A stretch of 5,544 bases of DNA. Source: an uncultured Lachnospiraceae bacterium. GTDB lineage: Bacteria > Bacillota > Clostridia > Lachnospirales > Lachnospiraceae. The stretch covers positions 1 to 5,544 of the forward strand of contig CADCPP010000059.1 in NCBI GenBank assembly GCA_902803355.1, given 5' to 3'. This document shows, one piece after another, positions 3,416 through 5,544 of the stretch; position 1 is the first letter of the stretch; each line of letters begins with the position of its first letter. The notes beneath the pieces were generated by a model. That model did no database searches, was not told the origin of the DNA, and was given only the letters and a program-made list of their open reading frames with translations. The translations under genes and the position numbers were made by a program.

Positions 3416-5544
3416 ATGAGACATTCGTACGACCAATCCGAATATATGCGGCCGGACGAGGAATTCAGCCTCCCGCCGGAGCAGTCCGCGACCCTTTCGG
3501 GAAGAAGGTACGGCGCGGACCGCTTTGGCGTGCCTTCACGAAAGCTGGCAGAACCCGGAGAGATAGAAGAAGCGGCCATCGGGCCTGTGCCTGAAGAAGG
3601 ACCCGGCAAGGCGCCGGAGGAGGAAGCTTCTCCTGCCGAGCAGGACGCGCAGCAGACGAAAGCCCGCAGGGAAAAACACCGTCGCTCCCTCCTGCTGCAG
3701 ATGGCGGCAGCCGCCACCTCGGTGGTGCTGGTCACGAGCTCCTTCGGCATCGATGTGCTCGGCCTTGACGGCCTCTTCAACGACTCGGTGATCCTGGGCG
3801 AGGCCAGTACGGAGCATGACTCACCCGAACGCTACGACGATGAGCCCGAGCTGTTGTTCGGCGACATCATGCCTTTCGGCGGCGACCGGATCTTCCCCGG
3901 ACTGAGCAATGAATGGACCGTGACGCAGGATGCCATGGTAGATGCGCACAACCGCTATATCGTGACGGCAGAATTTACCGAAGGCAGCATGGGTGAGCAG
4001 GCTATGGTGGACGGCTTTATCTGGTCCGACCGGAAAGAACCTCAGTTCTTCACCGGGCCCATCCCGATGTCTTTCCCCGGCACTAAAGTCTCGGCGGAAA
4101 GCAACGCGATCCGGTATGACGAGAATACCAACACCCTGACACTGCACAATTATCACGGCAAAGGCCTTGTCGTGAACGGCATGGGGCAGGATTTCACCAT
4201 CCGGCTCGAAGGCGACAACAGGCTTGATGAGTATCTGCTTGTCGGCGGCGGATCGCTGACCATTATAGGCGACGGCGGCATTGTCATCAACGAAGATAAT
4301 CGTTTCGAATATGCTGTCCATGTGGTCGGACAGTGGTCCGATGCGTATCTGATGCTGGATGGCAGCATTAAGTACAATCTCACCGGACGCCACAGCGCCA
4401 TCCGGGTGACTTCGACCTGCGCAGAAAAGCCTGTCTGGTATACGGTCCGCGAGGCCTCTAAGGATGTCTATCAGGGACAGCTGCATAGTGAGAATCCCTC
4501 GCCGATCACCCGCGACGACAATCACTACTATTCGTGGGTGCTATGCGGCGGCAAGGATCATTCCCTGGTCGTCAAAATCAGCAACGGCTACCATCCCGGC
4601 AAAGAAGGACAGACGGAGCCGGTGCAGATCGAGACCGCGCCGGAAACTGAGCCAGAGGTCACAGTCACCAGACTGCCCGTCGGCGGAGATTCCTCCTTCC
4701 CCATGCTGCCGAATCCGATGCCGAATGCGGTCGGTCTGGACGGGCAGCACCATGAGAGCAGCATCCTCGCCTGGGAATATCTCGACCGGGACGGCCGGAT
4801 CTACGGTGACATGAGTATTTTTGCCTATGAGCAGCACCATCCGACGGGCAGGGACGATATCTTCTACGATCCTTCCTCAAATACCCTGACACTGAACAAC
4901 TTCAGCGGCTCGAGGCTGGATCTGCGCAGTATGGGCAATAGCTTTAAGATCAGATTGATCGGCAGGAACGAACTCTCCTGCGGCATCCAGATGATGGGTG
5001 ACGTGACCAGCGGCAGCATTACCTTCACCGGGGACGGCTATCTGGCCCTGAACACCAGCCGCCTGTCGACTTACGGGCTCTGGCTGGATGCGGGCAGCGC
5101 TCCCGCCTGCGTCATGATCGAAGCTTCGGTCACCATGGATCTCTATGGCAGCCAGGCGATCGCGGTCTGGAACACGACGGCGGACAAGGCCATCTACTAC
5201 CTGTCCGGTACCGTTGCGGGCGTATATCAGGAATCCGATTACGGTGAAAAGAGCAGCTCGACCGGAGACACAGTCTATGACTGGGACAGCGTTGATGCAC
5301 AGGGAAATCAGGTCGCGCACCTGCACATCGGCGGCGAGGCACCGCCGGAAACGGAACCGTCTGCCGATCTGCCCGGCCTTCCGATCGGCGGAGACGCGTC
5401 CTATCCGAATCTGCCGAACCTAGAACCGGGCGGAACAAGTCCGGACGGCATCAGACGCGCTCCGCAGATCATTTTTTTCGAAACACCTTATGGCAGTGAT
5501 TTCGAGCAATTTTATCTTCCCGATTACAACATCGGGCCGATGAA
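3416..5544 (+). CDS. Membrane-anchored surface protein with repeated beta-rich modules (partial)
   Basis: Open from ATG 3416 to the window edge: 709 codons with no stop, so the C-terminus is missing. Residues 1-81 are polar, rich in Glu, Pro and Ala, probably disordered and cytoplasmic. A basic patch KARREKHRR (82-90) precedes a hydrophobic segment at about 91-116, so the topology is a single-pass anchor with the C-terminal part outside. An acidic stalk (129-150) follows, then two beta-rich modules centred on YDENTNTLTLHN (234-245) and YDPSSNTLTLNN (484-495), exactly 250 residues apart. Each is followed by I-R-L-x-G-x-N and I-x-G-D-G-type strands typical of beta-solenoid, carbohydrate-binding-like surface proteins. 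A P-x-G-G-D motif precedes each module. The start is the first available in frame after a stop at 3392-3394; its best Shine-Dalgarno, AAGGGAG at 3393-3399, is unusually far (16 bases), suggesting coupling to the channel gene. The ligand is unknown, and no cell-wall sorting signal is visible before the edge. Confidence 0.88.
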   Translation, partial: MRHSYDQSEYMRPDEEFSLPPEQSATLSGRRYGADRFGVPSRKLAEPGEIEEAAIGPVPEEGPGKAPEEEASPAEQDAQQTKARREKHRRSLLLQMAAAATSVVLVTSSFGIDVLGLDGLFNDSVILGEASTEHDSPERYDDEPELLFGDIMPFGGDRIFPGLSNEWTVTQDAMVDAHNRYIVTAEFTEGSMGEQAMVDGFIWSDRKEPQFFTGPIPMSFPGTKVSAESNAIRYDENTNTLTLHNYHGKGLVVNGMGQDFTIRLEGDNRLDEYLLVGGGSLTIIGDGGIVINEDNRFEYAVHVVGQWSDAYLMLDGSIKYNLTGRHSAIRVTSTCAEKPVWYTVREASKDVYQGQLHSENPSPITRDDNHYYSWVLCGGKDHSLVVKISNGYHPGKEGQTEPVQIETAPETEPEVTVTRLPVGGDSSFPMLPNPMPNAVGLDGQHHESSILAWEYLDRDGRIYGDMSIFAYEQHHPTGRDDIFYDPSSNTLTLNNFSGSRLDLRSMGNSFKIRLIGRNELSCGIQMMGDVTSGSITFTGDGYLALNTSRLSTYGLWLDAGSAPACVMIEASVTMDLYGSQAIAVWNTTADKAIYYLSGTVAGVYQESDYGEKSSSTGDTVYDWDSVDAQGNQVAHLHIGGEAPPETEPSADLPGLPIGGDASYPNLPNLEPGGTSPDGIRRAPQIIFFETPYGSDFEQFYLPDYNIGPM
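3872..3910 (+). repeat. P-x-G-G-D motif, copy 1
   Basis: Encodes PFGGDRIFPGLSN (residues 153-165), the first of three copies of P-[FVI]-G-G-D-x-x-[FY]-P-x-L-[PS]-N. It lies between the acidic stalk and module 1. Confidence 0.65.
4106..4462 (+). repeat. Beta-rich module 1 of the surface protein
   Basis: Residues 231-349. The core YDENTNTLTLHN is followed by FTIRLEGDNRL and SLTIIGDGGIVI, the pattern of short strands stacked with Asn/Asp/Gly turns seen in beta-solenoids. It aligns by eye with the second module; at the DNA level ACCCTGACACTG is shared exactly (from 4133 here, from 4883 there). Module borders are approximate. Confidence 0.7.
4637..4744 (+). repeat. Proline-rich linker repeat, copy 2 of the motif
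   Basis: Residues 408-443, beginning APETEPEV and containing PVGGDSSFPMLPN at 421-433. It matches the linker at 5339-5449 almost position for position (APxETEP, LP-[VI]-GGD, LPN, ending in DG), so linker and module were probably duplicated together. Confidence 0.75.
4856..5230 (+). repeat. Beta-rich module 2 of the surface protein
   Basis: Residues 481-605. The core YDPSSNTLTLNN is followed by FKIRLIGRNEL and SITFTGDGYLAL, then SGTVAGVYQE. It aligns with module 1 at an offset of 250 residues through the core and with small gaps after it. The divergence suggests an old duplication. Confidence 0.7.
5339..5449 (+). repeat. Proline-rich linker repeat, copy 3 of the motif
   Basis: Residues 642-678, beginning APPETEPS and containing PIGGDASYPNLPN at 656-668. 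It is the counterpart of the linker at 4637-4744 and is followed by about 30 residues before the window edge, probably the start of a further module. Confidence 0.75.

Noticed and set aside
3446..3448. Alternative start of the surface protein at the second Met (residue 11)
   Set aside because: No Shine-Dalgarno precedes it. The ATG at 3416 at least has AAGGGAG upstream and close coupling to the channel stop.
3686..3763. Cleavable signal peptide in the surface protein
   Set aside because: The hydrophobic stretch begins at residue 91, far from the N-terminus, and no clear A-x-A cleavage site follows it. A membrane anchor fits better.
4106..5230. Recent tandem DNA duplication within the surface gene
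   Set aside because: Only short exact DNA matches (such as ACCCTGACACTG) remain between the modules. The similarity is at the protein level, so the duplication is old.

Overview
This 5,544-base window looks like the chromosome of an anaerobic, fairly GC-rich Firmicute of class Clostridia, probably Lachnospiraceae or a relative. The evidence is strong AGGAGG-type ribosome binding sites, a clostridial-style type I glutamine synthetase, a Hbd-like C-terminus, and a repeat-bearing single-pass surface protein of a kind common in gut Clostridia. The placement is inference. No mobile element, CRISPR array, tRNA or rRNA was seen.

Layout. Positions 1-42 hold the last codons of a + strand gene, probably a 3-hydroxyacyl-CoA dehydrogenase. 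Two hairpins follow; the second (81-114, with a T tract) is a convincing terminator shared by two converging genes. A complete glutamine synthetase lies on the minus strand at 158-1582. The 196-base divergent region (1583-1778) carries a candidate promoter in each direction, with a perfect 11-bp palindrome exactly between the two -35 regions. On the + strand come a 164-residue protein with an Sm/LSm-like N-terminus (1779-2273), an MscS-type mechanosensitive channel with its own near-consensus promoter (2388-3407), and, 8 bases later, a large membrane-anchored surface protein (3416 to the window end, incomplete).

How they work together. Glutamine synthetase does ammonium assimilation. The channel would release solutes on hypo-osmotic shock. 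The surface protein is probably co-transcribed with the channel, because their spacing is 8 bases and no terminator lies between them. It has a charged cytoplasmic N-terminus, one membrane segment, and at least two extracellular beta-rich modules, each preceded by a short P-x-G-G-D motif. A third copy of that motif near the window edge predicts that a third module follows.

The items most worth a second look are the motif-and-module architecture of the surface protein, the small LSm-like protein with an unassigned C-terminal half, the palindrome between the divergent promoters, and the phenylalanine at the adenylylation position of a GSI-beta-like glutamine synthetase.
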